From: Bacteroidota bacterium
GTDB lineage: Bacteria; Bacteroidota; Bacteroidia; Bacteroidales; FEN-979
Direction: 5' to 3'
Assembly: GCA_026391355.1 (NCBI GenBank)
Contig: JAPLDH010000026.1
Coordinates: 1 to 64,000 of the forward strand
DNA length: 64,000 bases
The notes under the pieces were generated by a model. The model was not told the origin of the DNA and did no database searches. It was given only the letters and a program-made list of their open reading frames with translations. The translations under genes were made by a program, and so were the position numbers. This document shows positions 35,314 through 44,134 of this stretch, piece by piece. Positions within the stretch are counted from its first letter, which is position 1; every line of letters begins with the position of its first letter.

Positions 35314-37086
35314 CTAAAGAAAGGGTTTGGGTATGGCTGAAAGTAACTCCCGTGTGTAAACCGAACCCGGAATTGCATAGATTGCATCCGCTTCTCCGAT
35401 CTCTTCGATTTTACCGGATTTCATGACGATCAGCCGATCCGACATGAAACGTACCACCGAAAGGTCGTGAGATATGAACAGGTAAGTAAAACCGAAGTTG
35501 CGTTTAAGATCATTCAAAAGGTTCAGCACCTGGGCCTGGATTGACACATCTAGTGCGGATACCGACTCATCGCAGATGATCAGTTTCGGTCCGACCGCAA
35601 GGGCACGCGCAATGCATATCCGCTGGCGCTGACCTCCTGAAAATTCATGAGGATAGCGGTCAAAATGACCGGGTTGAAGGCCTACTTTCTCCAATAATTC
35701 GATGGTTCGTTCTTTCTGCTGACGGCTGTTTCCATTTAATCCATGAACAATCATCGGTTCCATGATTGCATTCCCGGCATTGATTCGTGGATTCAATGAA
35801 GAATAGGGATCCTGGAAAATGATCTGCAGCTCTTTTCGCAGATTGCGTAACTGTTCTGCCTTCATTTTCCCAAGATTCACTCCCTCGTAGGTGATCTTCC
35901 CGGAAGTTGCATGGACCAGCTGCAATATTGTACGGCCAAGGGTTGTTTTCCCGCACCCGGATTCCCCGACTATTCCCAGGGTTTCTCCGGAATAAACATC
36001 AAACGAAACATCATCAACGGCCTTCATGAAATCCAGGGGTTTTCCAAACAATGAAAAGGAGACAGGAAACCAGGTTTTTATATTACTGACCGTCATGATG
36101 GGTGGCTTGGAATAGATCTCCCGGTGGATCTTTTCTCTTTCTTCAGCCGATTGAATATTCTGCAATGAGAAGAGCCGGGAACTTTCTTCCTGAATGAGCC
36201 CGATCTTTCCATTATCCCCTGAAGTGAAATCCTCCACTGTAGGAAGTTTTTTAAGCCTGACATCAAGCGGTGGACGGCAACTTATCAATCCTTTGGTATA
36301 TGGATGCTGGGGATGCCGGAATATTTCAATACTGCTTCCTTGTTCCACCGCTTTTCCTTTGTACATAACCATCACCCTACCGGCAAACCCGCCAAGTAAT
36401 CCAAGATCATGTGTGATAAAGAGGATGCTCATGCGATGTTTTTCCTGAATTTCCCTCAATAGGTCCAGGATGGTTCTCTGAACGGTTACATCAAGGGCAG
36501 TAGTTGGTTCATCTGCAATAAGGATCTTCGGGCTGCATGAAATGGCCATGGCGATCATTACCCGCTGTTTCTGCCCGCCCGAAAGCTGATGCGGATATGA
36601 CCTGAAAATTTCTGCCGGCCGGGGTAGTTTTACTTCATCAAAAAGCTGTAAAACCATTTCTTTTGCCTCTTTCCGGCTTACGTGCAGATGTTGTAAAATG
36701 GTTTCTGCTACCTGCACTCCTGATGTGAAAACCGGGTTCAGGGAGGTCATCGGCTCCTGGAAGATCATCGATATCTCCATACCCCGGATCTTCCTCAACT
36801 CTTTTTCCGGTAAGGTAAGAAGGTTTATCTCTCCCCTGTTTGTGCTATCATATAGGATTGTTCCCTTTGTGATCTTCCCCGGAGGATTGGGGATCAGCCG
36901 AAGGATAGAAAGTGCTGTAACTGATTTTCCCGACCCTGATTCCCCAACAATTCCAAGTGTCTCCCCCGGTTGAAGGGAAAAGGAAATATCATCCACCGCC
37001 CTGGTGACCTGGTTTTCATGTCTGAAAATCGTGGTGAGGTTATTTACTTCAAGGATCGTATTCCCGGCCATGGATAAAAAATTCAT
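35314..37086 (-). CDS. Fused oligopeptide ABC transporter ATPase (DppD-DppF type)
   Basis: A 590-residue protein with two complete ABC ATPase domains. The first (about 10-265) has GESGSGKSV, LSGGQKQRVMIA and ADEPTTALD. The second (about 325-588) has GESGCGKTT, FSGGQRQRICIA and CDESVSALD. The HPYTKGL-type linker and the order are those of DppD and DppF, which power oligopeptide/dipeptide or nickel import; some fused forms work as YejF-like peptide transporters. No permease or binding protein is adjacent, so partners must lie elsewhere. The start could also be the in-frame ATG at 37071. Confidence 0.92.
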   Translation of the reverse strand: MNFLSMAGNTILEVNNLTTIFRHENQVTRAVDDISFSLQPGETLGIVGESGSGKSVTALSILRLIPNPPGKITKGTILYDSTNRGEINLLTLPEKELRKIRGMEISMIFQEPMTSLNPVFTSGVQVAETILQHLHVSRKEAKEMVLQLFDEVKLPRPAEIFRSYPHQLSGGQKQRVMIAMAISCSPKILIADEPTTALDVTVQRTILDLLREIQEKHRMSILFITHDLGLLGGFAGRVMVMYKGKAVEQGSSIEIFRHPQHPYTKGLISCRPPLDVRLKKLPTVEDFTSGDNGKIGLIQEESSRLFSLQNIQSAEEREKIHREIYSKPPIMTVSNIKTWFPVSFSLFGKPLDFMKAVDDVSFDVYSGETLGIVGESGCGKTTLGRTILQLVHATSGKITYEGVNLGKMKAEQLRNLRKELQIIFQDPYSSLNPRINAGNAIMEPMIVHGLNGNSRQQKERTIELLEKVGLQPGHFDRYPHEFSGGQRQRICIARALAVGPKLIICDESVSALDVSIQAQVLNLLNDLKRNFGFTYLFISHDLSVVRFMSDRLIVMKSGKIEEIGEADAIYAIPGSVYTRELLSAIPKPFL

Positions 37087-37163
37087 GTCAAACGTACAGT
37101 TTTTTTGCCAAAAAGAGATGACCTTTTAAAAAATCGGTGATTAATGTGGGATAACCATTCATT

Positions 37164-37853
37164 ATGTCGTTAGTTGAGGATTTCATTTCACTGATCTTTC
37201 CGAATAATTGTGCTGCCTGTGGAAACAACCTTTTCGAACATGAGGAGGTGATCTGCAGTTTATGTGAATTTCATCTTCCCCAAACGAACTACCACATGGA
37301 TTATGATAACCCGGTTGCCGTCCTGTTCTGGGGAAGGGCCCGGATAAAAAGTGCTGCAGCCTACTATCATTTCAATAAAGGGAACAAGGTTCAACACCTG
37401 GTACATCTCCTGAAATATAAAGGAAGATGTGATGTCGGGATCTTTCTCGGGAAGCAATATGGCCAGTACCTTAAAAACGCACCACTTTTCCGTTCTGCCC
37501 AAGTAATCGTCCCGGTTCCCCTGCACCGGAAAAAACTGCTGAAACGGGGTTACAACCAAAGTGAACAATTTGCATTGGGATTAGGCATTTCCATGAACTT
37601 ACCGCTAGATTCTATATCACTTAAACGTACCCATGCTTCACAAACACAAACCCGTAAATCCCGTTTTAACCGATGGGAAAATGTTTCAGGGATATTTGAA
37701 ATTTCTGATAGACAAAGACTGAAAGACAAGCATATTCTCCTTGTGGATGATGTAATTACAACGGGGTCTACACTGGAAGCCTGCATTGTGGCGCTTCAGT
37801 CAATCCCCGGAATCCAGGTCAGCGTTGCAGCAATTGCTACAGCTATGATATAA
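37164..37853 (+). CDS. ComF-family phosphoribosyltransferase-like protein
   Basis: A 229-residue cytoplasmic protein. An N-terminal zinc-finger-like segment (CAACGN...CSLC, residues 13-35) is followed by a phosphoribosyltransferase fold with the PRPP-binding loop VDDVITTGST near residue 195 and the family motif LKRGYNQSEQFA. ComF proteins function in DNA uptake during competence, though many species retain them without known competence. It is a single gene, divergent from the ABC ATPase. Confidence 0.88.
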   Translation: MSLVEDFISLIFPNNCAACGNNLFEHEEVICSLCEFHLPQTNYHMDYDNPVAVLFWGRARIKSAAAYYHFNKGNKVQHLVHLLKYKGRCDVGIFLGKQYGQYLKNAPLFRSAQVIVPVPLHRKKLLKRGYNQSEQFALGLGISMNLPLDSISLKRTHASQTQTRKSRFNRWENVSGIFEISDRQRLKDKHILLVDDVITTGSTLEACIVALQSIPGIQVSVAAIATAMI

Positions 37854-37872
37854 ATTGGTATTAACCCAAATA

Positions 37873-37920
37873 CCCACCCCTTAATCCCCTCCCTAAATTA
37901 GGGAGGGGGAAGGGGGTGGG
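37873..37920. repeat. GC-rich palindromic element between convergent genes
   Basis: CCCACCCC (37873-37880), then TCCCCTCCCTAA and its complement TTAGGGAGGGGGA, then GGGGGTGGG (37912-37920) form a long imperfect hairpin. It may also act as a bidirectional terminator between comF and the lamin-tail gene. Confidence 0.8.
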
Positions 37921-37924
37921 TACA

Positions 37925-40234
37925 TTAAAGATGCCCGCCAAGGACTACCGCGTTTTTGAATCGTTTTACTTTCCCATCAGGTTTCAGTAATTCGAGATAT
38001 AAAACATAGATCCCGATGGCAGCCTTTCTCCCGTTATCATCTACGCCATCCCATGTAAAATGATCATTACCTGATAACAACCGGTTTTTTACCAGTTGCC
38101 GTACAATTCGTCCCCTGTCATCATACATGGTAAGATTACAAATAAATCCAGGCTCATCAGGCTGTATGTTGATAACCAGTACATCGTTTTTCCCATCGTT
38201 ATCAGGAGAAAAGATTTGTGGTGTTACTCGTATGATACCGGAAATCAAACCGGTACTGATATTTTGGGAATTCTGATACCCCGGTGTTGCATATCCGCAT
38301 GATGAACCCGCCGAATGCCAGTTGTTTTTTTCAATGGATGGAATTGAAGGGTTCATCCGCTCCAGCGATACTCCAGCCGTGGATATCAGAAGCTCAAATT
38401 GCATATCTTTTGAATAATTGACCCTGTCAATTATTTCCCCGGTGGTTTTACGTGTGATCACTACAATTCCTTCATCCTTTCCTAAGGAAGGAAGGTCAGA
38501 TAATGTGATAAAAGCAAATTCCCCGGGCGTCATATAGCGATCCATGATATCTTCCGGGTTTACAGTCAGCACGAAATAATTACCTGGGAAAGACAGGTAA
38601 TGCCCAACGGAAATGTCCACGGGATCAGAAATTGTGTTTGTCAACGTATTAAAAGAAGAAAGCACGACATCATTTAGGTCCAGGATTTTATTACTCCGGT
38701 TAAAGATCTCTATGAATTTTTCTCCACCGGTTGCAGGATTGGAAAGGATTTCATTGATAACAATATCATTGGGTTTCACGGAATCAGGATATGCAACCCG
38801 GATACTTTTTTGTTGCTTTAATGAATTTCCTGAACAATCGTTCAGTCCTTCACCGGGATTGATAGTATAAACGATATTCCTTTGAATTAACCCCGTAAGT
38901 GTAAGCCCGGCTTCTTTGAAATCAGGTGATACCGGAGTTATTTTTTCCGGATTGCCCATTTCCTGATCAACCGTCCATTTTGAAACGTCCAGCAATGAAA
39001 GACTATCCATCGGTTCTGAAAAGAAAACGTGCAATGTGATAGAATCCTTTATCACTGCCCTGATGAGTTCCGGGGAAAGAGTATCCGGGTTTTGATGATG
39101 AACGGAATTAATTTTACCCGGCGTACCACCTGACGGATCGATGGAAGCAGTCCAGTTATCTTTACAACCACATGGATTGTCGGGGTCGATCATTTCAAGT
39201 GACCATCCGCCTGCGGCTTTCAGAGGATTTTGGTACCAGCCGGTTGAATAAGTTACCGAATGGATCACTTTTCCCCGATTATCGCGTAAAACAAGCGTTG
39301 ATCCATCATTTGCGAGCGAAGAGGTAGAGGTAAACAAATCCAGCACCCTGCCATAGTTAGTAAGCATATTCCCTTTCGTCAATAGAAGAAATTCATGGGA
39401 TAGAAGTGTCACATCAGGCAGGATTTTCCAACTGCTGCCAAAAGAAAAGGTCCAATCCTTTAACCTGACCGGGAAATCTGCACGGTTAAAGAGTTCCACA
39501 AATTCAGCATCCGGCAAATCAACCTGGGGATCAGGATCTGCCATGATCTCGTCAATAAGAATGTCAAACTGATGGATTGGGGTTATTGTATCCTCAATGA
39601 CTGGTCCTATATAAATATCATCAAAATAGAACTTTATTGAATTACTGCTTGTATAATGGCAATACAATCCGAACCAGGATGTCGAGGTAATTGTGGAATC
39701 CAAGATTGCACCTTCCTCAAGGTAATTCAGATCACCCGTTCTGTCAGTAAGCAAGTGCCATTTGCCTGATTTATCATGAATCACTTTTATTCTCAACGTA
39801 TTTGTAGAATGATTTGTACTGGTATAGTTCCCTGTAAAAAGTTTTTCAATATCATATCCATTTTGCCTGTAAAAGTCAAGGCTGTCGTGAATTCCCCCTA
39901 TTTGCAGAAAATATGCGTTCATGGAAGAACGGGGATCAGGATGATCAGCGGCCAGGTAAATTCTTGCGTAATTATTGGCAGAAGTATTGAATGCCAGTTT
40001 CAACCAGAAATTCCATTCGCTGTTTTCTATAAATGAATTTGTTGTGAAAAGGAATGAGGTATCAACCCCTGATGAATGCAATTGAAGTTGTTCAGCGGTA
40101 TTTACCTCAAATTTCGAAGTATCGCCGATCCATTGCGGATCTAAAGAAAAATCGCCGTCAGAAAAATTTTCTGTGACCTGGGCATAAGTTCCTATCTGTA
40201 AAATTATCAACAGGATCGTTACTATTTGTTTCAT
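37925..40234 (-). CDS. Lamin-tail-domain surface protein with FlgD-like C-terminal domain
   Basis: A 769-residue secreted protein with a signal peptide (1-18). The N-terminal ~200 residues are a concanavalin-like beta domain. Two lamin-tail domains follow (DILIDEIMADPDPQVDLPDAEFVEL-type start at about 230, and IVINEILSNPATGGEKFIEIFNR at about 495), separated by an Ig-like domain. The C-terminal ~85 residues (FSPDNDGKNDVLVI, YDDRGRIVRQL, FTWDGVDDNGRKAAIGIYVLYL) are a FlgD-Ig-like/gliding-associated type module, probably a T9SS type B-like signal. The cargo function is unknown. Confidence 0.83.
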   Translation of the reverse strand: MKQIVTILLIILQIGTYAQVTENFSDGDFSLDPQWIGDTSKFEVNTAEQLQLHSSGVDTSFLFTTNSFIENSEWNFWLKLAFNTSANNYARIYLAADHPDPRSSMNAYFLQIGGIHDSLDFYRQNGYDIEKLFTGNYTSTNHSTNTLRIKVIHDKSGKWHLLTDRTGDLNYLEEGAILDSTITSTSWFGLYCHYTSSNSIKFYFDDIYIGPVIEDTITPIHQFDILIDEIMADPDPQVDLPDAEFVELFNRADFPVRLKDWTFSFGSSWKILPDVTLLSHEFLLLTKGNMLTNYGRVLDLFTSTSSLANDGSTLVLRDNRGKVIHSVTYSTGWYQNPLKAAGGWSLEMIDPDNPCGCKDNWTASIDPSGGTPGKINSVHHQNPDTLSPELIRAVIKDSITLHVFFSEPMDSLSLLDVSKWTVDQEMGNPEKITPVSPDFKEAGLTLTGLIQRNIVYTINPGEGLNDCSGNSLKQQKSIRVAYPDSVKPNDIVINEILSNPATGGEKFIEIFNRSNKILDLNDVVLSSFNTLTNTISDPVDISVGHYLSFPGNYFVLTVNPEDIMDRYMTPGEFAFITLSDLPSLGKDEGIVVITRKTTGEIIDRVNYSKDMQFELLISTAGVSLERMNPSIPSIEKNNWHSAGSSCGYATPGYQNSQNISTGLISGIIRVTPQIFSPDNDGKNDVLVINIQPDEPGFICNLTMYDDRGRIVRQLVKNRLLSGNDHFTWDGVDDNGRKAAIGIYVLYLELLKPDGKVKRFKNAVVLGGHL

Positions 40235-40321
40235 ATCTCCTCCGTTTTTTTTTAGAAAAATTAACTGACATTAATCGGTCAAAATTGAAAAGGTCATACA
40301 TCAGAATATATTTAGTTCCCT

Positions 40322-40329
40322 TATCTTTG
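40322..40329 (+). promoter_or_regulatory. -7 box of the asd promoter
   Basis: TATCTTTG is a perfect TAnnTTTG match 35 bp upstream of the asd start. No clear TTG -33 element is at the usual distance. Confidence 0.5.
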
Positions 40330-40364
40330 TGTCAGGAAATCTGGGAACAACCAAATAATCTTCT

Positions 40365-41354
40365 ATGAAAATCGCTATTGTCGGGGCTACCGGGTTGGTC
40401 GGACGTGAAATGATCAATGTACTGGAAGAGCGGGATCTTGGTCCCTCCTTATTTATTCCGGTTGCATCTGCAAATTCATTTGGAAAACAGGTTGAATTTA
40501 ATGGAGAACCCTATGTTGTGACAGACCATGAAACGGCGCTGGGATTGCGTCCGGATATTGCGATATTCTCAGCAGGGAAAGAAGTTTCACGGGAGTGGGC
40601 ACCTCTGTATGTATCAGCAGGAGCAACCGTAATTGACAATTCTTCTGCCTGGCGCATGGATCCTGAGGTTCCACTGATTGTACCTGAGATCAACGCAGGT
40701 ATCCTGACAAAAAAGGATAAGATCATTGCCAATCCGAATTGTTCAACCATCCAGATGGTCCTTGCGCTGGCTCCTCTTCATAGGAAATACCGGATAAAAC
40801 GCGTTGTTGTGTCAACCTATCAATCGGTTACCGGCACCGGAGCAAAGGCAGTAAAGCAACTGGAAAATGAACGAATGGGCATAACAGGGGAAATGGCCTA
40901 CCCCTATCCCATTGATCGCAATCTTTTTCCGCATGGGGGTGATTTTTTACCCAATGGATATACTACTGAAGAGGTCAAACTGGTGAAAGAGACCCAAAAA
41001 ATACTTGATGATCCAACAATCAGGATCACGGCAACCATCGTCAGGGTTCCTGTTGTTGGCGGACATTCTGAGGCGGTAAATATTGAATTTGAACATGATT
41101 TTGAATTGGAAGAGATTTACAATCTGCTTTCCGGATCCACTGGAATAATAGTAAAAGATGATCCCTCCAGGAATATTTATCCAATGCCGGCAGATGCACA
41201 GGGAAAAGATGAAGTGTTTGTCGGACGTATCCGAAGGGATGAATCCAATCCAAGATCACTTAATCTGTTCATCGTTGCCGACAACCTTCGCAAAGGAGCC
41301 GCTACCAATGCAATACAGATTGCGCAATACCTGTTGTCGCACCATCTTATTTAA
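40365..41354 (+). CDS. asd: Aspartate-semialdehyde dehydrogenase
   Basis: A 329-residue cytoplasmic enzyme that reduces beta-aspartyl phosphate to aspartate semialdehyde with NADPH, on the path to lysine, diaminopimelate, threonine and methionine. The N-terminal GATGLVG (7-13) binds NADP, the catalytic Cys126 lies in NPNCSTIQ, and VPVVGGHSEAVNIE holds the substrate-binding His. The length is normal for the Gram-positive/Bacteroidota form. It is a single gene with its own -7 box; no lysC or dap gene is adjacent. Confidence 0.95.
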   Translation: MKIAIVGATGLVGREMINVLEERDLGPSLFIPVASANSFGKQVEFNGEPYVVTDHETALGLRPDIAIFSAGKEVSREWAPLYVSAGATVIDNSSAWRMDPEVPLIVPEINAGILTKKDKIIANPNCSTIQMVLALAPLHRKYRIKRVVVSTYQSVTGTGAKAVKQLENERMGITGEMAYPYPIDRNLFPHGGDFLPNGYTTEEVKLVKETQKILDDPTIRITATIVRVPVVGGHSEAVNIEFEHDFELEEIYNLLSGSTGIIVKDDPSRNIYPMPADAQGKDEVFVGRIRRDESNPRSLNLFIVADNLRKGAATNAIQIAQYLLSHHLI

Positions 41355-41401
41355 TCCCGGAATTGATATTTATCAACATTATCACGACAAAGGTCATCGA
41401 T

Positions 41402-41434
41402 TTGAATGATCTATTTCAATAATTATTATCTTTG
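41402..41434 (+). promoter_or_regulatory. Promoter of the Crp/Fnr regulator
   Basis: TTG at 41402-41404, 22 bp spacer, TATCTTTG at 41427-41434, 42 bp before the start codon. Confidence 0.6.
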
Positions 41435-41476
41435 CCTTGAAATTATCCGTAATACGATCTGGAAATCTATGAAAGA

Positions 41477-42169
41477 ATGACCAAATTCCATCATACTCTA
41501 AATTGCAAGGATTGCAAAAGCAAAGGGATCATTTTTAAATCACTTTGCAACGAAGAGTTAGACATGATCAATCAGAACAGGTTTGAAGTTAGTTTTAAAG
41601 CGGGAGAGATCATGTTCAAGCAAGGAACACCATCACCGCATTTCCTTTGTCTGACCAAAGGTCTTGCAAAAATTTATATTGAAGGCCGTGGAAAAAACCT
41701 GATCCTTGCCCTTGTCAAACCCGTAGAATATATATTCGGTCCGGGTGTATATGTGGATAACCGCCATCACTATTCGGCAGCAGCCGTTGAAGATTCAACT
41801 GCCTGCCTCGTCGATGCGGCAACATACAAACTCTTAATCCGTCAGAATCCCGATTTTGCTGATGAGTTTATCAAACGTGTCAGCAATCAGGCAATATATA
41901 ACTTCGAACAGGTTATCAGTCTTACCCAAAAACAAATGCCGGGCAGGATCGCTGATGCCCTGATATACCTTTCCGAATTTGTATATGATTCAAATCCCTT
42001 CGAAATGAGCTTATCCCGTCAGGATCTTGCTGATATTTCAGGAATGTCGAAGGAAAGTGCAATCCGCATCCTGAAAGACTTCAAAGACGAAGAAATACTG
42101 TCAATTGATGGTAACTCCATAAATATTCTCAACCCGCGTCTTCTTAAGCAGATCAGCGAAACCGGCTGA
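41477..42169 (+). CDS. Crp/Fnr-family transcription regulator
   Basis: A 230-residue regulator with a cyclic-nucleotide-binding-type beta-roll (about 20-130), a dimerisation helix and a C-terminal winged helix (LSRQDLADISGMSKESAIRILKDF). Cysteines at positions 10, 13, 24 and 110 recall the cluster ligands of E. coli FNR (three N-terminal Cys plus one in the beta-roll), although spacing differs (CxxC then ten residues to the third). An oxygen- or redox-sensing Fe-S cluster is therefore plausible. It lies directly upstream of the cytochrome operon, which it probably controls. Confidence 0.88.
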   Translation: MTKFHHTLNCKDCKSKGIIFKSLCNEELDMINQNRFEVSFKAGEIMFKQGTPSPHFLCLTKGLAKIYIEGRGKNLILALVKPVEYIFGPGVYVDNRHHYSAAAVEDSTACLVDAATYKLLIRQNPDFADEFIKRVSNQAIYNFEQVISLTQKQMPGRIADALIYLSEFVYDSNPFEMSLSRQDLADISGMSKESAIRILKDFKDEEILSIDGNSINILNPRLLKQISETG

Positions 42170-42479
42170 TTTTATTTTTTATTTAGACTCTTTAAAATAT
42201 ATTTTCCATTTTTCGTTGAGCACCCTGGTTTTTAGATTATTTTTGTTATTTAATTAACAAAACTGACATCTACAAATTGATATATGTCAGTTTCATGATG
42301 ACAAATATCACTATTCAGTACGCATTATCTCAATTAGAATAGTAATACATCTCAACATTGTCAGAATTAGCGAATTGATTTCTTAGATATCTTTGTCCCT
42401 TGTTAACAAAATAACTATTAATGTTAATAAATCAGGCAAAAAACTCAACAAGTATTATTATTAACCAAACCAGAATCGT
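42170..42479. other. Regulatory intergenic region upstream of the cytochrome operon
   Basis: A 310-bp A/T-rich gap with no gene. It contains the inverted-repeat operator at 42260-42303, a further TGTCAG at 42359-42364, and a TATCTTTG box at 42388-42395 about 85 bp before the cytochrome start. No TTG sits at the ideal distance from that box, so activator dependence is plausible. Confidence 0.6.
42260..42303. promoter_or_regulatory. Candidate Crp/Fnr operator: inverted repeats of TGACA/TGTCA
   Basis: AAACTGACAT (42260-42269) and ATGTCAGTTT (42284-42293) form a perfect 10-bp inverted repeat with a 14-nt spacer. A third half-site TGACA (42299-42303) is inverted relative to the second. The region lies between the Crp/Fnr gene and the multihaem cytochrome gene. 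Confidence 0.55.
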
Positions 42480-43523
42480 ATGAAAAAAATTACTTCCTTC
42501 CTGTTTGTTATCGGGGCCGCATCATTATTTGCAGGCCTTGTATTAACCGGTTGTACAAAATCAGGTCCGGCTGGTAAAGATGCCAATGCGACTTGTACAC
42601 AGTGTCATACTTTCGCAGATACAATCGTTGCCAAGATCTTCCAGTATGATGCCTCAAAGCATGCATCGGGAAGCACTGCATTTGAAGGCACTAATAAATC
42701 ATGTGCTCCGTGTCACGCCAGTCAGGGTTTTGACGAAGTAGTGGTAACCGGTGCAGATACAACTAAAACGGGTATCGCAGATGCAGCTCCCATCAATTGC
42801 CGTACATGCCATAAGATCCATAATTCATATACAAGTTCCGACTGGGATTTAAAAACAACTGCTGCATTTTCACCAAGGTATGATCACACTGCTTCAATCG
42901 ATTTAGCTTTTAACGGAGGTTCTTCCAATCTTTGCGCAAGATGCCACCAGGCAAGAGCAGCCAGCCCTGGACTGACCAACCCAACAAGTAATGTGGATTC
43001 TATCAAGATCACAAGTGGCCGCTGGGGACCACACCATGGCCCACAGGGGCTTATCATGGCCGGTAAAGGCGCTTTCGAAGTAGGAGCTGCAGCATTCGGA
43101 AACTCTCCTCACCGTGATCAGGCTGCTTGTATGACGTGTCATGGCGGATATGCCCAGGGTAATTTTGTAGGAGGACATACCCTGACCATGACAACCACTT
43201 CCGACAATTTAGGCGACAACTATACTGTTTGCAAACCTTGTCATGCAAGCGCCAGTGCAACTACCGGTTTTAATATCGGCGGTGTTCAGGATGAAATTGA
43301 AGGCATGATGCAGGATCTCAAGGTAAAACTTGCAGCTGCAAATGTGCTGGATACAACCACAATGTTCATCAAGGTGCCGAAATATTACAAACAAAAACAA
43401 CTTGCCGTATATTGGAACTTCCAATTGATTGAAGCTGACCGTAGTATGGGCGTTCATAACTACCAATATACATACGACATCCTGCAATCCGGAATTGATT
43501 ACATGAACAGTCTGGGGTTATAA
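42480..43523 (+). CDS. Hexahaem c-type cytochrome lipoprotein
   Basis: A 347-residue lipoprotein; LTGC puts the lipidated Cys at 25. Six CxxCH haem sites are visible (CTQCH, CAPCH, CRTCH, CARCH, CMTCH, CKPCH), with extra His residues that could be distal ligands. The C-terminal 60 residues are haem-free and helical (HNYQYTYDILQSGIDYM). It is predicted to sit on the outer or inner membrane facing the periplasm or surface, and to pass electrons to or from the complex encoded downstream. A terminator follows, so it may be expressed apart from, and above, the later genes. I cannot assign it to a named reductase family. Confidence 0.88.
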   Translation: MKKITSFLFVIGAASLFAGLVLTGCTKSGPAGKDANATCTQCHTFADTIVAKIFQYDASKHASGSTAFEGTNKSCAPCHASQGFDEVVVTGADTTKTGIADAAPINCRTCHKIHNSYTSSDWDLKTTAAFSPRYDHTASIDLAFNGGSSNLCARCHQARAASPGLTNPTSNVDSIKITSGRWGPHHGPQGLIMAGKGAFEVGAAAFGNSPHRDQAACMTCHGGYAQGNFVGGHTLTMTTTSDNLGDNYTVCKPCHASASATTGFNIGGVQDEIEGMMQDLKVKLAAANVLDTTTMFIKVPKYYKQKQLAVYWNFQLIEADRSMGVHNYQYTYDILQSGIDYMNSLGL

Positions 43524-43544
43524 ATCTTCCTGACCTGAAGAAAA

Positions 43545-43572
43545 GGCTTCAGAAAATCTGAAGTCTTTTTTT
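43545..43572 (+). terminator. Rho-independent terminator after the hexahaem cytochrome
   Basis: GGCTTCAG / CTGAAGTC is an 8-bp stem (one G-T) with an AAAAT loop, followed directly by seven T (43566-43572). Confidence 0.8.
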
Positions 43573-43649
43573 CAATAGAATGAAGTATAAAATAAAAAAT
43601 GGAATTATCCCCAGAACAATTGTTGGGATCAATTTCCTCGAAAACTCGA

Positions 43650-43692
43650 CTCCGTCCCCTTCTTTTTGAAAAGTGAAGGGGTTTAGGGGTTG
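43650..43692. repeat. CCCCTTC...GAAGGGG palindromic element
   Basis: CCCCTTC (43656-43662) pairs with GAAGGGG (43675-43681), followed by TTTAGGGGTTG. It resembles the dispersed palindromes elsewhere in the window in layout but with a different core. Confidence 0.6.
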
Positions 43693-43732
43693 ATTATATT
43701 AAACATAGTTTATTAATTTAAAATTTCTGATC

Positions 43733-44116
43733 ATGCAAAAGTGTAAACTAAGAAATGCCGTATTGGTTATCTTTGGAATTTTAGTTCTTGCAGCATGCAC
43801 AAGCAAGACCATTGAGGCACCCAGCATTGCCCCTCCAACAAAGGATTATAAATTCAGTACGGATGTACTGCCACTTTTCACTCAACATTGCGCTACCGCC
43901 GGATGTCATTCAGCAGGAAATACTCCCCCTGATCTTTCCGCAGCAAATGCTTACCATTCTTTGGTTTCCAATAATCTTTTTGATATCCAAAACCCAACTC
44001 AAAGTGATATCTATAAGGTTGTTACTTCAAGTGGTAGTATGAACTCACATCTGCCAAATTCAACAGATCAGTTGACTATTCTGTACTGGATTCAGCAAGG
44101 TGCATTAAACAATTAA
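43733..44116 (+). CDS. Small cytochrome-c-like lipoprotein with CX4CH motif
   Basis: A 127-residue lipoprotein; LAAC places the lipidated Cys at 22. The mature part starts with the FSTDVLPLFTQHC pattern of Planctomycete-type cytochrome c domains. The only haem-like site reads CATAGCH, i.e. CX4CH instead of CXXCH; CX4CH haem attachment is known in a few cytochromes. MNSHLP could supply a Met axial ligand. It sits 18 bp before the DUF5777 barrel gene and is probably part of the same transcript. An envelope electron carrier is likely. Confidence 0.75.
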   Translation: MQKCKLRNAVLVIFGILVLAACTSKTIEAPSIAPPTKDYKFSTDVLPLFTQHCATAGCHSAGNTPPDLSAANAYHSLVSNNLFDIQNPTQSDIYKVVTSSGSMNSHLPNSTDQLTILYWIQQGALNN

Positions 44117-44134
44117 TTATACAATAATCTTAAA

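Noticed and set aside
42480-43523. Assignment of the hexahaem lipoprotein as NrfA nitrite reductase
   Set aside because: There is no CxxCK site and the length and haem spacing do not fit NrfA.
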